From NCBI RefSeq assembly GCF_006543045.1, contig NZ_RBZW01000070.1:2415-63551 (forward strand): a stretch of DNA of 61,137 bases, written 5' to 3'. This DNA is from Salinadaptatus halalkaliphilus (GTDB lineage: Archaea; Halobacteriota; Halobacteria; Halobacteriales; Natrialbaceae). The translations under genes and the position numbers were made by a program. Positions 16,736 to 26,529 of this stretch are shown piece by piece. The notes under the pieces are model-generated. The model was not told the DNA's origin and searched no databases. It saw nothing but the letters and a program-made list of their open reading frames with translations. The first letter of the stretch is position 1. The number at the start of each line of letters is the position of its first letter.

Positions 16736-18127
16736 ATGGATAGCCTCGCCGACCGAACTCGTTCGGTTTGGAAGCGAGCGGTCGCGCTGGGGTGGCCGAT
16801 CGCCGTGCAACAAACCCTCAACACGATGATGCGAACGGTCGACATCATCGTTACGGGCCTGTTCTCCCCAGCAGCCGTCGCCGCCGTCGGACTTGCGGAT
16901 CTCTATGCCCAGATTCCACTGCGTATCGGACTGGGGCTCGGGACCGGTGCGATCGCTATCTCGAGTCAAGATACCGGGAGGGGTGCACGCAACGTTCGCG
17001 ACCGGGCGATCACGCAGGCATTACTGATTGGGATACTCTGTGGGCTTCCACTCGTCGTCGTGGGGGTATCGTTCAGTCACGTGTTGATCGACGTTCTCGG
17101 TGCCGAATCAGATGTCGTCCGCCTCGGCGGGGTGTATCTGCTGTTTGTCTTCGCGGCCGCACCGATGCGGATCACCGGACTCGTCGGCGCCCGTTCGTTA
17201 CAGGGAACGGGCGATACGCGGACACCGATGCTCATCAACGGAAGTACGAACGCCCTCAACATCCTGTTGACGGTCGCTCTGGGACTGGGGGTCTGGATCG
17301 TCCCGTCCCTGGGGGTCGCCGGCGTCGGTATCGCGACGGCGATCAGCCGGACGGTCGAAGCGCTCGCGATTACGGGTGCCATAGCGAGTTCACGAACGAC
17401 ACTCTCACTCGCCCGGCCGCGTGATCTCGCAGTCACTCGACAGCTCGTTGAGGTGAGTATACCGACCTTTGCGGAAGGGATGAGCACGTCCCTCGCGAAT
17501 TTTCCGTTCAACGCCCTGCTGTTGCTCTTTGGGACCGAGGCAAACGCGGCGTATCACGTCGCGCGACGAATATACCAGCAGTTTACGGGACCGCTGTACA
17601 GATCGTTTGCGACGACCGCGAGCATTATCGTCGGCCAGCAGTTGGGTGATGGCCGACCAGACGACGCGCGATTCTCCGCAAGTGCACTCGTCGTCCTCGG
17701 GGTTCTCGTCCTCGGTGGAACTGGTGTCGGGCTGTTCGTCGGTGCGTCGCAGTTGGTCTCGGTCTTTACGCAAGACCCACAAACCGTCGCGTACGCGATC
17801 GAGTTCACTCGGGTCTTCGGTATCTCGATGGTCTTTTTCGGCGTCTTCTTCCCGCTTGCCGGCGCGTTGCGAGGGGCAGGGGACACCCGGACCCCGTTCT
17901 ACGCTCGGTTTACCGGTGCGTTCGTCTGCATGCTCGGTGTCTCGTATCTCCTCGGGGTCCCACTGGGCTACGGCCTGCCCGGGATCTACGTCGGCATCTT
18001 TCTCTCGTACGTCTGTTGGGCCGTCGTCGTGGGTGTGGGGTTCCTGTGGGGGAGCTGGGTGGAGACGGCAACGGCGATGATGAGGGAACGGGACGCGGCG
18101 GCCGAAGACGATCGACCGGTCCAGTGA
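16736..18127 (+). CDS. MATE family exporter
   Basis: 463 residues, about twelve membrane helices, second MATE protein in the window. Helix 1 holds the QQTLNTMMRTVDIIVTG segment, and the half-repeat motifs GTGDTRTPM (first half) and GAGDTRTPFY (second half) are clear. It lies 32 bp after the importer ATPase, the spacing of a shared transcript, so export of a peptide-derived or toxic product may be coupled to uptake. It is only moderately similar to the MATE at 9030, so a recent duplication is unlikely. A palindromic repeat begins at its stop codon. Confidence 0.9.
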   Translation: MDSLADRTRSVWKRAVALGWPIAVQQTLNTMMRTVDIIVTGLFSPAAVAAVGLADLYAQIPLRIGLGLGTGAIAISSQDTGRGARNVRDRAITQALLIGILCGLPLVVVGVSFSHVLIDVLGAESDVVRLGGVYLLFVFAAAPMRITGLVGARSLQGTGDTRTPMLINGSTNALNILLTVALGLGVWIVPSLGVAGVGIATAISRTVEALAITGAIASSRTTLSLARPRDLAVTRQLVEVSIPTFAEGMSTSLANFPFNALLLLFGTEANAAYHVARRIYQQFTGPLYRSFATTASIIVGQQLGDGRPDDARFSASALVVLGVLVLGGTGVGLFVGASQLVSVFTQDPQTVAYAIEFTRVFGISMVFFGVFFPLAGALRGAGDTRTPFYARFTGAFVCMLGVSYLLGVPLGYGLPGIYVGIFLSYVCWAVVVGVGFLWGSWVETATAMMRERDAAAEDDRPVQ

Positions 18128-18205
18128 CACGGTCCGCCGTATTCGTTACCGGTGATCGCTGCTCAGTTCGAGCGATCACCGGCACAACGCGACAACGATC
18201 CGTAT
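18127..18205 (+). repeat. palindromic repeat, copy 4 (degenerate)
   Basis: Starts ACACGG and ends CGATCCGTAT, with an inner stem pairing CCGGTGATCGC and GCGATCACCGG. Ends and size fit the 80 bp family, but the core differs. Its first A is the last base of the MATE stop codon. About 258 bp of gene-free DNA follows up to ridA. Confidence 0.5.
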
Positions 18206-18463
18206 GAATCGCCGCGGCTGGACGGTCTGTCGCGTCACCGACAACGGCGACTTCTGGCGGTTGCATCCGGCGGACTCGGGGTTCGTTCGGCCCGCATCGA
18301 CCACGGCTCCGTTTCGGAGCGTCTCTCGAGCCGATCGGACGATCGCGAATAACGCGTCGATACGGCTGTTCAATGTCGGATGGAACACTCGAGTAAGCAC
18401 ATTTTCACAGGACGATAGCCGGAACCGGTAACCATATGAGCAGTTCAGTCGTATTGTCACGCG

Positions 18464-18844
18464 ATGGTTCGAATCATCGAGACGGACGACGCACCGGCAG
18501 CGGTCGGTGCGTACAGTCAGGGAACGACCGATGGACAGCTCGTGTTTACGGCAGGTCAAATTCCGGCCACGCCGGAGGGCGAACTCCTAGACGACGAACC
18601 GATCGAAACCCAGACCGAACAGTGCCTCGAGAACGTCCGTGGAGTCCTCCAGGAAGCGGGACTCGATCTCGAGGACGTGCTCAAAGTGACGGTGTTTCTC
18701 GAGGACATCCAGGACTTCGACGCGATGAACGACGTGTACGCGACGTACTTCGACGAGGAGCCCCCGGCCAGAAGCGCACTCGAGGTTGCGAACTTGCCAA
18801 AGGGCGTCGGCCTCGAGATCGAAGCGATCGCGTCACACGACTGA
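18464..18844 (+). CDS. RidA family enamine/imine deaminase
   Basis: 126-residue cytosolic trimer-forming protein. It hydrolyses reactive enamine/imine intermediates released by PLP enzymes such as threonine dehydratase. Family hallmarks are the N-terminal APAAVGAYSQG-like start, GQIP at about residue 28, and PPARSALEVANLPKG, which contains the conserved arginine that binds the substrate carboxylate. It converges with lpdA, 45 bp apart. The threonine dehydratase 6 kb away is the classical source of its substrate, so the pairing makes sense even though they are not in one operon. Confidence 0.92.
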   Translation: MVRIIETDDAPAAVGAYSQGTTDGQLVFTAGQIPATPEGELLDDEPIETQTEQCLENVRGVLQEAGLDLEDVLKVTVFLEDIQDFDAMNDVYATYFDEEPPARSALEVANLPKGVGLEIEAIASHD

Positions 18845-18889
18845 TCCGCTGGATCGGGACATCTCGAGCTACCGGCCTCGGTCGATCGA

Positions 18890-20344
18890 TCAGATCGTGT
18901 GGATCGCTTCGTCGACGGCATCCAGCGCGGCTTCTTCGATACCCTCCGAGCGGGTTGGATGGGGGTGGACGGTGCCGGCGATATCCGAAACCGTGAGCTC
19001 GTTCGTTATCGCGAGGCCGATCTCGCTGACGAGTTCCGACGCTTGTGGCCCGACCACGTCGCCGCCGAGGACGCGACCGGTCGATTCCTCGGCGACGATT
19101 CTGACCGCCCCGTCGCTCGTGCCGGCGGTCAACGCTCGCCCGTTCGCACGGAAGGGGAACGATCCGACGACGACATCGTCTCGTTCTACGGCGGCCCCGG
19201 GTGTGAGTCCGACGGTCGCAATTTCGGGATCGGTGAAGACGACTGACGGAACGACGGTCGGTTCCACTGTCGCTCCCGCAGTCGCGATCCGTTCGACGAC
19301 GCTCGTCGCCTCGTCGCTGGCCGCGTGGGCAAGCAGCGGTTCGCCCGCCACATCGCCGACCGCGAACACGCGCTCGTTTGCCGTCCGAAACACTTCGTCC
19401 GTCTCGATGTAGCCACTCGAGTCGAGGTCGATACCCGCGTTCTCGAGGCCGACCGAGTCGGTGACCGGTTCGCGGCCGACGGCGACGAGGACGGCATCGC
19501 CGGTCACGGTTTCGCGTCGGTTCGCCGACGAACTATCGTCGCCAGCCAGTCCAGCGGAGTCGCCGTCCTCGCCAGCTAGCTCGACTGTGACGCTTCCGGT
19601 GTCGGTGTCCATCCAGTCGGTGGCGGTTCGTCCGAACGCGAAGTCGATCCCGAGTTCGGCGGCGGTCCGTTCGACGGGATCGGTCAACTCGGCGTCGTAC
19701 GCCGGCAGTATCTTCTCCGCTACTTCGACGACGGTCACGTCGACGCCGAGCTTTGCGACCGCCATCGATAACTCCATGCCGACGTAGCCCGCTCCGACGA
19801 CGACGAGCCGTTCGGGCAGTTCCTCGCGCTCGAGGAGCCTACTCGCGTCGAGTATTCGGTCGTCGTCGAACTCGAATCCCGGAAGCTGGATCGGTCGGCT
19901 TCCCGTCGCGACGATCGCCCGCTCGAACCGCACTCGCGTGCGGTCACCGTCGCCCCGATCAACGGCGACCGATCGATCGCCCTCGAACGTCGCCGTGCCC
20001 TCGAGACGCGTGATGTCGTTTCGATCGCAAAGTATCTCGACGCCTCTCGTGAGACGACGGACGATACGGTCTTTCCATCGCTTGACCCCCTCGAAATCGA
20101 CGCTCACGTCCGCCTCGATACCGAACTCGCTCGCCTCTCGAGCCGTGTGTGCGGTGTCGGCCGCGTGAATGAGCGCCTTCGACGGAATACAGCCGCGATT
20201 GAGGCAGGTTCCGCCGAACCCGTCTCGGTCGACGATGGTCACGTCGAGGCCCAGTTGGCTCGCACGGATCGCTCCGACGTAGCCGGCTGGCCCGGCGCCG
20301 ATGATGAGCAGTTCTGTCGTCGTCGATGGTGAGTCAATCGTCAT
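18890..20344 (-). CDS. lpdA: dihydrolipoyl dehydrogenase (glycine cleavage L protein)
   Basis: 484 residues from ATG 20344. FAD/NAD flavoprotein that reoxidises the lipoyl arm of H protein. The FAD-binding GAGPAG is at residues 16-21, the redox disulfide C47-x4-C52 in GGTCLNRGCIPSK, the NAD-binding GAGYVGME in the middle, and the C-terminal HPHPTRSE with the catalytic His. A Ser/Asp/Gly-rich insert with SAGLAGDDSSSANRRE lies in the NAD domain and is unusual. It is the last gene of the glycine cleavage operon, 20 bp after gcvPB. Having L protein inside this operon suggests a dedicated copy rather than one shared with 2-oxoacid dehydrogenases. Confidence 0.93.
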   Translation of the reverse strand: MTIDSPSTTTELLIIGAGPAGYVGAIRASQLGLDVTIVDRDGFGGTCLNRGCIPSKALIHAADTAHTAREASEFGIEADVSVDFEGVKRWKDRIVRRLTRGVEILCDRNDITRLEGTATFEGDRSVAVDRGDGDRTRVRFERAIVATGSRPIQLPGFEFDDDRILDASRLLEREELPERLVVVGAGYVGMELSMAVAKLGVDVTVVEVAEKILPAYDAELTDPVERTAAELGIDFAFGRTATDWMDTDTGSVTVELAGEDGDSAGLAGDDSSSANRRETVTGDAVLVAVGREPVTDSVGLENAGIDLDSSGYIETDEVFRTANERVFAVGDVAGEPLLAHAASDEATSVVERIATAGATVEPTVVPSVVFTDPEIATVGLTPGAAVERDDVVVGSFPFRANGRALTAGTSDGAVRIVAEESTGRVLGGDVVGPQASELVSEIGLAITNELTVSDIAGTVHPHPTRSEGIEEAALDAVDEAIHTI

Positions 20345-20364
20345 GAATTCTGTCGTCGTCGGTG

Positions 20365-21795
20365 TTATCTCGACTCCAGTTGGTGCCACGAGAGCTGTGG
20401 CTCTCGAGCAGCACTGGTCTGATCGATTCGTTTCGCGGACGTCGCCTTCGGGGCGTCCTCGAGTGCGGACGGCTCGTCGGCCGCGACGGCGCCGAAGGCT
20501 TCGGCCAACTGATCGAGCGACGTCTTGCTCTCGGCTTCGGTCGGCTCGGTCATCAGCGCCTCTGGCACGTTCTCGGGCCACTTCGTCGTCGGCGGGTGGA
20601 CGCCGTAATCGAGCATTCGCTTGGCGAAATCGGCGGCGTCTCGATCGCCCGCGCTCGCGACGAATTCGTGGTGGAACGGCTCGAAGGGAATCTTGAGGTC
20701 GATCTGGCTCGCGAGGTAGTTCGCGTTGAGCACGGCTTTGGCACTCGCATCGCGGAGTCCGTCGCCGCCGAGTCGGCTAATGTAGGCGTGGGCCTTGAGC
20801 AGGACGAGCCAGTTGCCCATCGCGCCGTGGACCTTCCCGATCGAGCGCTCGGGTTCGAACAGTTCGTACTCGCCGTCGCGCTCGCGGACCTGCGGGTTCG
20901 GCAGGAAGGACTCGAGCTGTTCGCTGACCCCGACCGGGCCCGCACCCGGACCGCCGCCGCCATGGGGCGTCGCGAACGTCTTGTGGACGTTGTAGTGCAT
21001 GATGTCGAACCCCATGTCGCCGGGTCGAGCGCGACCCAGTAGCGCGTTCAGGTTCGCCCCGTCGTAGTACATGAGCCCGCCCGCGTCGTGGACGATCGTC
21101 GCGATCTCCTCAATATTGCGCTCGAACAAGCCGAGGGTGTTCGGGTTCGTCAGCATGAGGGCGGCGGTCGAGTCGCCAGCCGCGGCCGACAGCGCCTCGA
21201 GGTCGACTCGTCCGTCGTCGTCTTCGGGGAGTTCGACGACGTCGTAGCCGGCAAGCGCTGCGCTCGCGAAGTTCGTCCCGTGAGCGCTGGTCGGTACGAT
21301 CACCTCGGATCGTTGCTCGCCCTCGCCGTTGTCCTCGTGGTAGGCCTGCGCGATCAGGATGCCCGCGAACTCGCCTGCAGCGCCGGCGGGTGGCTGCAGC
21401 GTGACGGCGTCCATGCCGCCGATGCGGGCGAGATAGTCCTGGAGTTCGTGGTAGATTTGCAAGGTCCCTTGCACGCTGGCTTCGTCCCGATCCGGGTGGA
21501 CCGCCGCGCTGGGTAGCGACGCGATATCCTCGGTGAACTTCGGGTTGTACTTCATCGTACAGGAGCCAAGCGGATAGGGACCGCTGTCGATCCCGTAGTT
21601 CATCTGTGAGAGTCTGGTGTAGTGACGGGCCAGTTCCGGTTCCGAGAGCTCCGGTAACTTGAGCGAATCCCGAGTGAGGTGATCGGGGAGGTCGGTGTCG
21701 TCGACCTCGACGGTCTCGAGATTCCGCTCGGACAGCAGCGGCTCGTACCCCTCGGAGTCGTCGTCGTTCCAGATGGCTTGGGTATGTCGTTGCAT
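20365..21795 (-). CDS. gcvPB: glycine dehydrogenase (decarboxylating) subunit 2
   Basis: 476 residues from ATG 21795, whose A is shared with the stop codon of gcvPA (TGATG). PLP subunit of split P protein: decarboxylates glycine and passes aminomethyl to lipoylated H protein. The PLP lysine is K272 in HYNVHKTFATPHGGGGPG, and PYPLGSCTMKYNP near residue 73 is diagnostic. Length and start fit the family. Confidence 0.95.
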   Translation of the reverse strand: MQRHTQAIWNDDDSEGYEPLLSERNLETVEVDDTDLPDHLTRDSLKLPELSEPELARHYTRLSQMNYGIDSGPYPLGSCTMKYNPKFTEDIASLPSAAVHPDRDEASVQGTLQIYHELQDYLARIGGMDAVTLQPPAGAAGEFAGILIAQAYHEDNGEGEQRSEVIVPTSAHGTNFASAALAGYDVVELPEDDDGRVDLEALSAAAGDSTAALMLTNPNTLGLFERNIEEIATIVHDAGGLMYYDGANLNALLGRARPGDMGFDIMHYNVHKTFATPHGGGGPGAGPVGVSEQLESFLPNPQVRERDGEYELFEPERSIGKVHGAMGNWLVLLKAHAYISRLGGDGLRDASAKAVLNANYLASQIDLKIPFEPFHHEFVASAGDRDAADFAKRMLDYGVHPPTTKWPENVPEALMTEPTEAESKTSLDQLAEAFGAVAADEPSALEDAPKATSAKRIDQTSAAREPQLSWHQLESR

Positions 21796-23162
21796 CAGTT
21801 TACCACCTCCGTGAACGCGTCGACCAGCTCGTCGATCCGGTGTTCGTTCCGATCGCTCACGCAGATCTGTACCGTCTCCTCGTCGACGACGTGAATCGCG
21901 AACCCATTCGCTTCGATCGCTGTGGCGACCGCGTTGGCGTCGTCGACGCGAGCCCGAAACTCCCTGAAGTGGTGGCGGTCCCGAACCGGTGCCGAGACGC
22001 CTTCGATTTCCTCGAGCCGTGACGCGGTCTGTTCCGCGAGTCGATGACAGCGCTTGGCCAGCGAGACGAGTCCCGACGGGCCCAGCGACGCGGCGTGAAT
22101 CGCCGCTCGCAACGCCACCCAGGCCTGGTTCGTACAGATATTGCTCGTCGCCCGCTCGCGTCTGATGTGTTGTTCGCGGGTCTGCAGCGTCAGCGTAAAG
22201 GCCCGATTGCCGTCGTCGTCTCTCGAAGCGCCGACCAACCGTCCCGGAACCTGTCGGAGATACGCCTCGCGACACGCGAACAGCCCCAGTCCCATCCCGT
22301 AGCTCGGCCCCATCCCGAGCACGCTCGCGTCGCCGACGACCACGTCGACGCCGACATCTGCCGGCGAACGCAACAGCGCCAGCGCGACGGGGTCGGTCCC
22401 GAGACAGAACATGCCGTCGTGAGCCGACACGATCTCGCCGATTTCTTCGAGGTGTTCTTCGAGTACGCCGTCGGTCGTCGGACTCTCGAGATACGTCATC
22501 ACGACATCGTCGTCGATCGCTTCCTCGAGTATCTCGGGCGTCGTCACGCCGTCGTCGGCCGGGAGTTCCTCGACGACGAGGTCGGCACCGGCGACGTAGT
22601 TCTCGAGAACGTCGCGTCGCTCCGCCCTGATGTAGTCGGGGACGAGAATGCGATCCCCGGTCGTTTCCCGCACGCGGTCGGCGAGGGTCGCGGCCTCGCC
22701 GAGCGCGGTCGCCGCGTCGTACATCGAGCAGTTGGCGATCTCGAGGCCGGTCAGTTCGACCAGCAGCGACTGGTACTCGAACAGCACCTGCAGGAATCCC
22801 TGGGTGATCTCCGGCTGGTACTGCGTATACGACGTGATAAATTCCGATCGAAGCGAGATGTGATCGACGAGCGACGGGACGTGGTGTGCGTAGTGGCCGC
22901 GCCCGAGGAATTCGATCGGCGCGTCGTTTCGCTCGAGCGTCTCGGTTAGCTCCCGGACGACGGTCTGTTCCGAGCCAGCGTCAATGTCGAACGACTCGTC
23001 GAACCGCACTGCATCGGGGATGTCGAACAGTTCGTCGACATCACTGACGCCGATCGCCTCGAGCATCGCCGCGACATCCTCGTCGGTCTGGGGCGCAAAT
23101 GGCGTTCCCGTCTGTTTCTCGTCCGTCGTTTCTCTCGTCGTCAGTGTGGTATTTCCGTTCAT
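21795..23162 (-). CDS. gcvPA: glycine dehydrogenase (decarboxylating) subunit 1
   Basis: 455 residues from ATG 23162, leaving a 7 bp gap after gcvH; a longer in-frame start at 23201 would overlap gcvH and is rejected. Regulatory or structural half of the split P protein, homologous to the N-terminal half of the fused bacterial enzyme. Family segments [12 protein letters not shown], then [14 protein letters not shown] and [14 protein letters not shown] are clear. It forms a heterotetramer with the GcvPB subunit. Confidence 0.95.
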   Translation of the reverse strand: MNGNTTLTTRETTDEKQTGTPFAPQTDEDVAAMLEAIGVSDVDELFDIPDAVRFDESFDIDAGSEQTVVRELTETLERNDAPIEFLGRGHYAHHVPSLVDHISLRSEFITSYTQYQPEITQGFLQVLFEYQSLLVELTGLEIANCSMYDAATALGEAATLADRVRETTGDRILVPDYIRAERRDVLENYVAGADLVVEELPADDGVTTPEILEEAIDDDVVMTYLESPTTDGVLEEHLEEIGEIVSAHDGMFCLGTDPVALALLRSPADVGVDVVVGDASVLGMGPSYGMGLGLFACREAYLRQVPGRLVGASRDDDGNRAFTLTLQTREQHIRRERATSNICTNQAWVALRAAIHAASLGPSGLVSLAKRCHRLAEQTASRLEEIEGVSAPVRDRHHFREFRARVDDANAVATAIEANGFAIHVVDEETVQICVSDRNEHRIDELVDAFTEVVN

Positions 23163-23169
23163 CCGTTGA

Positions 23170-23544
23170 TCACAGCTGTGCTCGGTATTCCGCCGGCTCA
23201 AGAAGGTGATCGAACTCGCCCGTTGGCTCGAGTTCGATCAGCCAGCCGTCTTCGAACGGGTGCTCGTTGATGAGTTCCGGCTGCTCGCGGACCGCCGTGT
23301 TGATTTCGACGACGGTGCCAGCAACCGGCGCGTACACGTCGGAGATCGCCTTGATACTCTCGACGAGTCCGAACGCCTCGTCCCGATCGACCGTGTCTCC
23401 TTCCGCAGGGAGTTCGACGAAGACGATATCGCCGAGTTCGTCCTGAGCGAAATCCGTAATGCCGATCCGAACGACCTCGTCTCGACGGTCTACCCATTCG
23501 TGCGATGCAGCGTACTGTAGTTCGTCAGGTATCTGAAAATTCAT
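23170..23544 (-). CDS. gcvH: glycine cleavage system H protein
   Basis: 124 residues. Lipoyl carrier shuttling the aminomethyl group between P, T and L proteins. The lipoylated lysine is K65 in [13 protein letters not shown]. The N-terminal ASHEWV and the C-terminal DGWLIELEP are typical. It lies 2 bp after gcvT, on the same transcript. Confidence 0.96.
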   Translation of the reverse strand: MNFQIPDELQYAASHEWVDRRDEVVRIGITDFAQDELGDIVFVELPAEGDTVDRDEAFGLVESIKAISDVYAPVAGTVVEINTAVREQPELINEHPFEDGWLIELEPTGEFDHLLEPAEYRAQL

Positions 23545-23546
23545 CG

Positions 23547-24659
23547 TTACTTCGTCTCCTCCGTTGTCTCGAGTGATTCGAGGAATCGCTGGTCGACGAC
23601 CGTCGCGTCGACGGCCCGACCGCGAACGTCGACCTCAAGCGACGTTCCCGCCTCGGCGTACGCCGTGTCGAGGTATCCGAGTGCGATCGGACAGCCAAGC
23701 GTCGGACTCATCGTCCCGCTGGTCGCGTGTCCGATCGAGTCCCCATCCTGGAAAATCTCGTATCCACTTCGAACGATCGCTCGCTCGTCGACGCGAATGC
23801 CGACGAGTTGCTCGTCGACCCCCTCGTGCTCGAGGTCGCGAAGCGCTTCTCGGCCGACGAACTCGGGCTTCGAGAAGTCGACGACGAAGCCAAGTCCCGC
23901 CTCGAGCGGCGTTCGTGGCTCGTCGTCGGGATCGAAATCCTGGCCCGACAGCAGGAGGCCGGCCTCGAGTCGAAGCGTGTTGCGGGCACCGAGTCCACAG
24001 GGTTGGACGCCGTCGAACGCGTTCCAGACGGTCGTCGACTCCTCGGCCGGGAAGAATATCTCGACGCCGTCTTCGCCGGTGTAGCCGGTTCGGGCGACGA
24101 GACAGTCCACGCCGTCGATGTCGGTTCGCGTCGCGCCGAACCGTGAGAGGGCTGCGATCGAGCCCGCCGCGACGGATTCGACCGTCTCGATGGCTGCCGG
24201 TCCCTGCACGGCGACCAACCCGGTGTCGTCCGTTCGATCGTGGATGCTCACGGTGAGTCCACGTTTCCTGGCGTAGGTCGACCAACGGTCGGCCATCTGT
24301 TTCCCGTGTCCAGCGTTTGGAACGAAGAGGTATCCGTCCCGTTCGGGATACCGATAGACGACGGTGTCGTCGAGTATCGTGCCGGTCTCCGCGAGGATAC
24401 ACGAGTACTGTGCGTCACCCGGCGCTAACGATCGAACGTCGTTGGTCGTCAGGAGATTCATCAACTCCGTCGCATCGGGGCCACTGACGACGATTTCACT
24501 CATATGGCTGACGTCGAAGATACCAACCGATTCCCGGACGGCAGTGTGTTCCGTCCGAATGGAATCGAACGACACCGGCATCTCCCACCCACCGAAGTCG
24601 GTGAAATCGGCGCCAGCGCCACGGTGTACAGTCGCAAGTGGCGGCGTATGTAACGACAC
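23547..24659 (-). CDS. gcvT: glycine cleavage system T protein (aminomethyltransferase)
   Basis: 370 residues. Transfers the methylene group to the folate or pterin C1 carrier and releases ammonia. The N-terminal FGGWEMPVSF, IFDVSHM with the conserved histidine, ARTGYTGEDG and GLGARNTLRLEAG are all family signatures. First gene of the five-gene operon gcvT-gcvH-gcvPA-gcvPB-lpdA. A TATA-like box sits 24-31 bases upstream of its ATG. Confidence 0.95.
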   Translation of the reverse strand: MSLHTPPLATVHRGAGADFTDFGGWEMPVSFDSIRTEHTAVRESVGIFDVSHMSEIVVSGPDATELMNLLTTNDVRSLAPGDAQYSCILAETGTILDDTVVYRYPERDGYLFVPNAGHGKQMADRWSTYARKRGLTVSIHDRTDDTGLVAVQGPAAIETVESVAAGSIAALSRFGATRTDIDGVDCLVARTGYTGEDGVEIFFPAEESTTVWNAFDGVQPCGLGARNTLRLEAGLLLSGQDFDPDDEPRTPLEAGLGFVVDFSKPEFVGREALRDLEHEGVDEQLVGIRVDERAIVRSGYEIFQDGDSIGHATSGTMSPTLGCPIALGYLDTAYAEAGTSLEVDVRGRAVDATVVDQRFLESLETTEETK

Positions 24660-24680
24660 GTCTTGATCATTCGAATAGTC

Positions 24681-24690
24681 GATTAAATAG
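24681..24690 (-). promoter_or_regulatory. TATA-like box for the glycine cleavage operon
   Basis: CTATTTAATC on the minus strand, centred about 27 bases before the gcvT ATG, as expected for a leaderless haloarchaeal transcript. Confidence 0.6.
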
Positions 24691-24829
24691 ATTTCCCTGC
24701 CGAGTGGATCGCGACTGTCGCGATCTATCGCGTGCTTGCACGGCTAGCGCCCGCGCTGACGGTCTGCAGCCGTTGCCGGTGGCACCGTAACGCGTCGCGG
24801 TCGTACGGTACATCGTTCCACAAACCGTC

Positions 24830-26068
24830 TCAGGCCTCTACCGACGGACACTGGCTTCGATAGCTAACGTCGTATCCACGGTCTCGGATCGAGTCGATAA
24901 TTCGTTCCGTCTGGTCGACCCCGCTGGTCTCGATCCGAAACTGCAAGTAGGCGTTTCCAACGCCGAGTTCTGTGGCCGCTCGCTCGTGACTCACGTCGAA
25001 GATGTTGGCGCCGTGTTCGGCGATGATCGCGGAAATACGGCTCATCTCGCCCGGCTGGTCACGAATGTGGACCCGAAGACGGACCAGCTGATCCCGATGG
25101 GAGAGGCCATGGGTAAGGACCGTCTGGAGATCCGTCATACTCAGATTCCCGCCGGAGAGTACCGGCACGACGGTATCGCCCTCGATGTCCAGTTGGTCGC
25201 TCCGAAGCGCTGCGATCGTGGTCGCGCCGGCTCCCTCGATCATCTGTTTGGTCCGCTCGAGCAGGAACAAGACGTTCTCGGCGATCGCGGTATCCGAGAC
25301 TGTGAGGACATCGTCGACCCGGTCCCGGATGATGTCGTACGTAAGCGGTGCGATCCCGCCCGTCGCGATCCCGTCGGCGATCGTTTGGACCGATTCCACG
25401 GACTGTGGCTCACCCTTCTGCAGACTCTGTGGAACCGTCGCCGCGCCGTCCGCCTGGACGCCCACGAGTCGCGTTTCCGGGGCTAACTCGTCGATTACCG
25501 TCGCAATCCCCGCGATCAGGCCCCCGCCGCCGATCGGCACGATCACCGTATCGACGTCGGGCACCTGCGACAGGATCTCGAGGCCGATCGTGCCTTGGCC
25601 GGCGACGATCTCCGGATCGTCGTACGCGTGGACGAACACCGACTCGTCGTCGACGAGCGTCTTCGCGTGATCCATCGCCTCGCGGAACGTCTTCCCGTGG
25701 AGGGTAACGTCGGCTCCGTAGTCCGCCGTTGCATCGATCTTTGCCTGTGGCGCGTTCCGCGGCATCACGATGGTCGAGTCGAAGCCGGCTTTTGTCGCCG
25801 CGAGCGCAACCCCTTGTGCGTGGTTGCCCGCGCTCGCGGCGACGACGCCTGTCGCTGTCGCCGACGATCCCGTCAGTTTCGCGAGTTTGTTGTACGCGCC
25901 TCGCGTTTTGAACGAGCCCGTTCGCTGGAGGTGTTCCATCTTGAGTCGGACCGTTGCACCGACGGCGTCGTCCAGCGTTCGACTCGTCTCGATCGGTGTC
26001 TGCCGAACGACCGCCTCGTCGTCACACCGTCGTTGTGCCTGTCGAATATCTGTTATAGTTACGTTCAT
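24830..26068 (-). CDS. ilvA: threonine ammonia-lyase (catabolic type, ACT domain)
   Basis: 412 residues from ATG 26068. PLP enzyme that turns threonine (and often serine) into 2-oxobutyrate (pyruvate) and ammonia via enamine intermediates. The PLP lysine is K54 in GSFKTRGAYNKL; the glycine-rich phosphate loop is GGGGLIAG. The last 80 residues form one ACT domain (VRLRVHIRDQPGEMSRISAI), giving probable amino-acid control. Same strand as the glycine cleavage operon, 170 bp upstream of gcvT, so probably a separate transcript. Serine dehydratase activity is an alternative. Confidence 0.9.
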   Translation of the reverse strand: MNVTITDIRQAQRRCDDEAVVRQTPIETSRTLDDAVGATVRLKMEHLQRTGSFKTRGAYNKLAKLTGSSATATGVVAASAGNHAQGVALAATKAGFDSTIVMPRNAPQAKIDATADYGADVTLHGKTFREAMDHAKTLVDDESVFVHAYDDPEIVAGQGTIGLEILSQVPDVDTVIVPIGGGGLIAGIATVIDELAPETRLVGVQADGAATVPQSLQKGEPQSVESVQTIADGIATGGIAPLTYDIIRDRVDDVLTVSDTAIAENVLFLLERTKQMIEGAGATTIAALRSDQLDIEGDTVVPVLSGGNLSMTDLQTVLTHGLSHRDQLVRLRVHIRDQPGEMSRISAIIAEHGANIFDVSHERAATELGVGNAYLQFRIETSGVDQTERIIDSIRDRGYDVSYRSQCPSVEA

Positions 26069-26529
26069 CGCTCTGTCTCGTGCCACCCCGATTGCGGCTG
26101 TTGGAACGACGTCCAGTGTGTCTCGTTTCCTGAGCCATCACCGGTAGCCGCCGTTCGTCAGCCCGTCGCGTGATGGTCGTTCCTGTAAACCGTACGTACG
26201 AACCGTATTATAGCTACGGGTGCCTCTACCGAGGCATCTTCTCGCCCATCGATGAACTGCGTTGCAGACGAAATTCCTCACACTGGGAAACAGAACGGCA
26301 CGCCTAGATAAATTCAGGCTGGAAAATATAAATACCTTATTCTGAATCATGAAATATAGGTCTATGGCAACTGGTAACATACACTGCTGGAATTTCTATC
26401 CTCGAGCCTCGTTGGATTCGTCCAGTCGTGTCCATTTGTCACGGAATTGCGTTCCCAGATACTGAACGCTGGCGACGCTCGTGGGGATTGTCACGTACAT
26501 TTATACCTGCGATTCACCTTGTACTGGAT
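26069..26529. promoter_or_regulatory. divergent promoter region of ilvA and an IclR gene
   Basis: No gene is supported. AT-rich DNA lies at 26310-26370. A TATA-like CATTTATACC at 26498-26507 sits 23-32 bases before the IclR ATG at 26530, which decides that start over upstream in-frame codons. Confidence 0.6.

Noticed and set aside
18204-18431. 75-codon plus-strand frame upstream of ridA
   Set aside because: Starts at the edge of a palindromic repeat, has mixed codon bias, and resembles nothing known.
24660-24829. Possible structured RNA or glycine riboswitch before gcvT
   Set aside because: The TATA-like box is 24-31 bases before the ATG, leaving no room for a leader, and no conserved aptamer core is visible.
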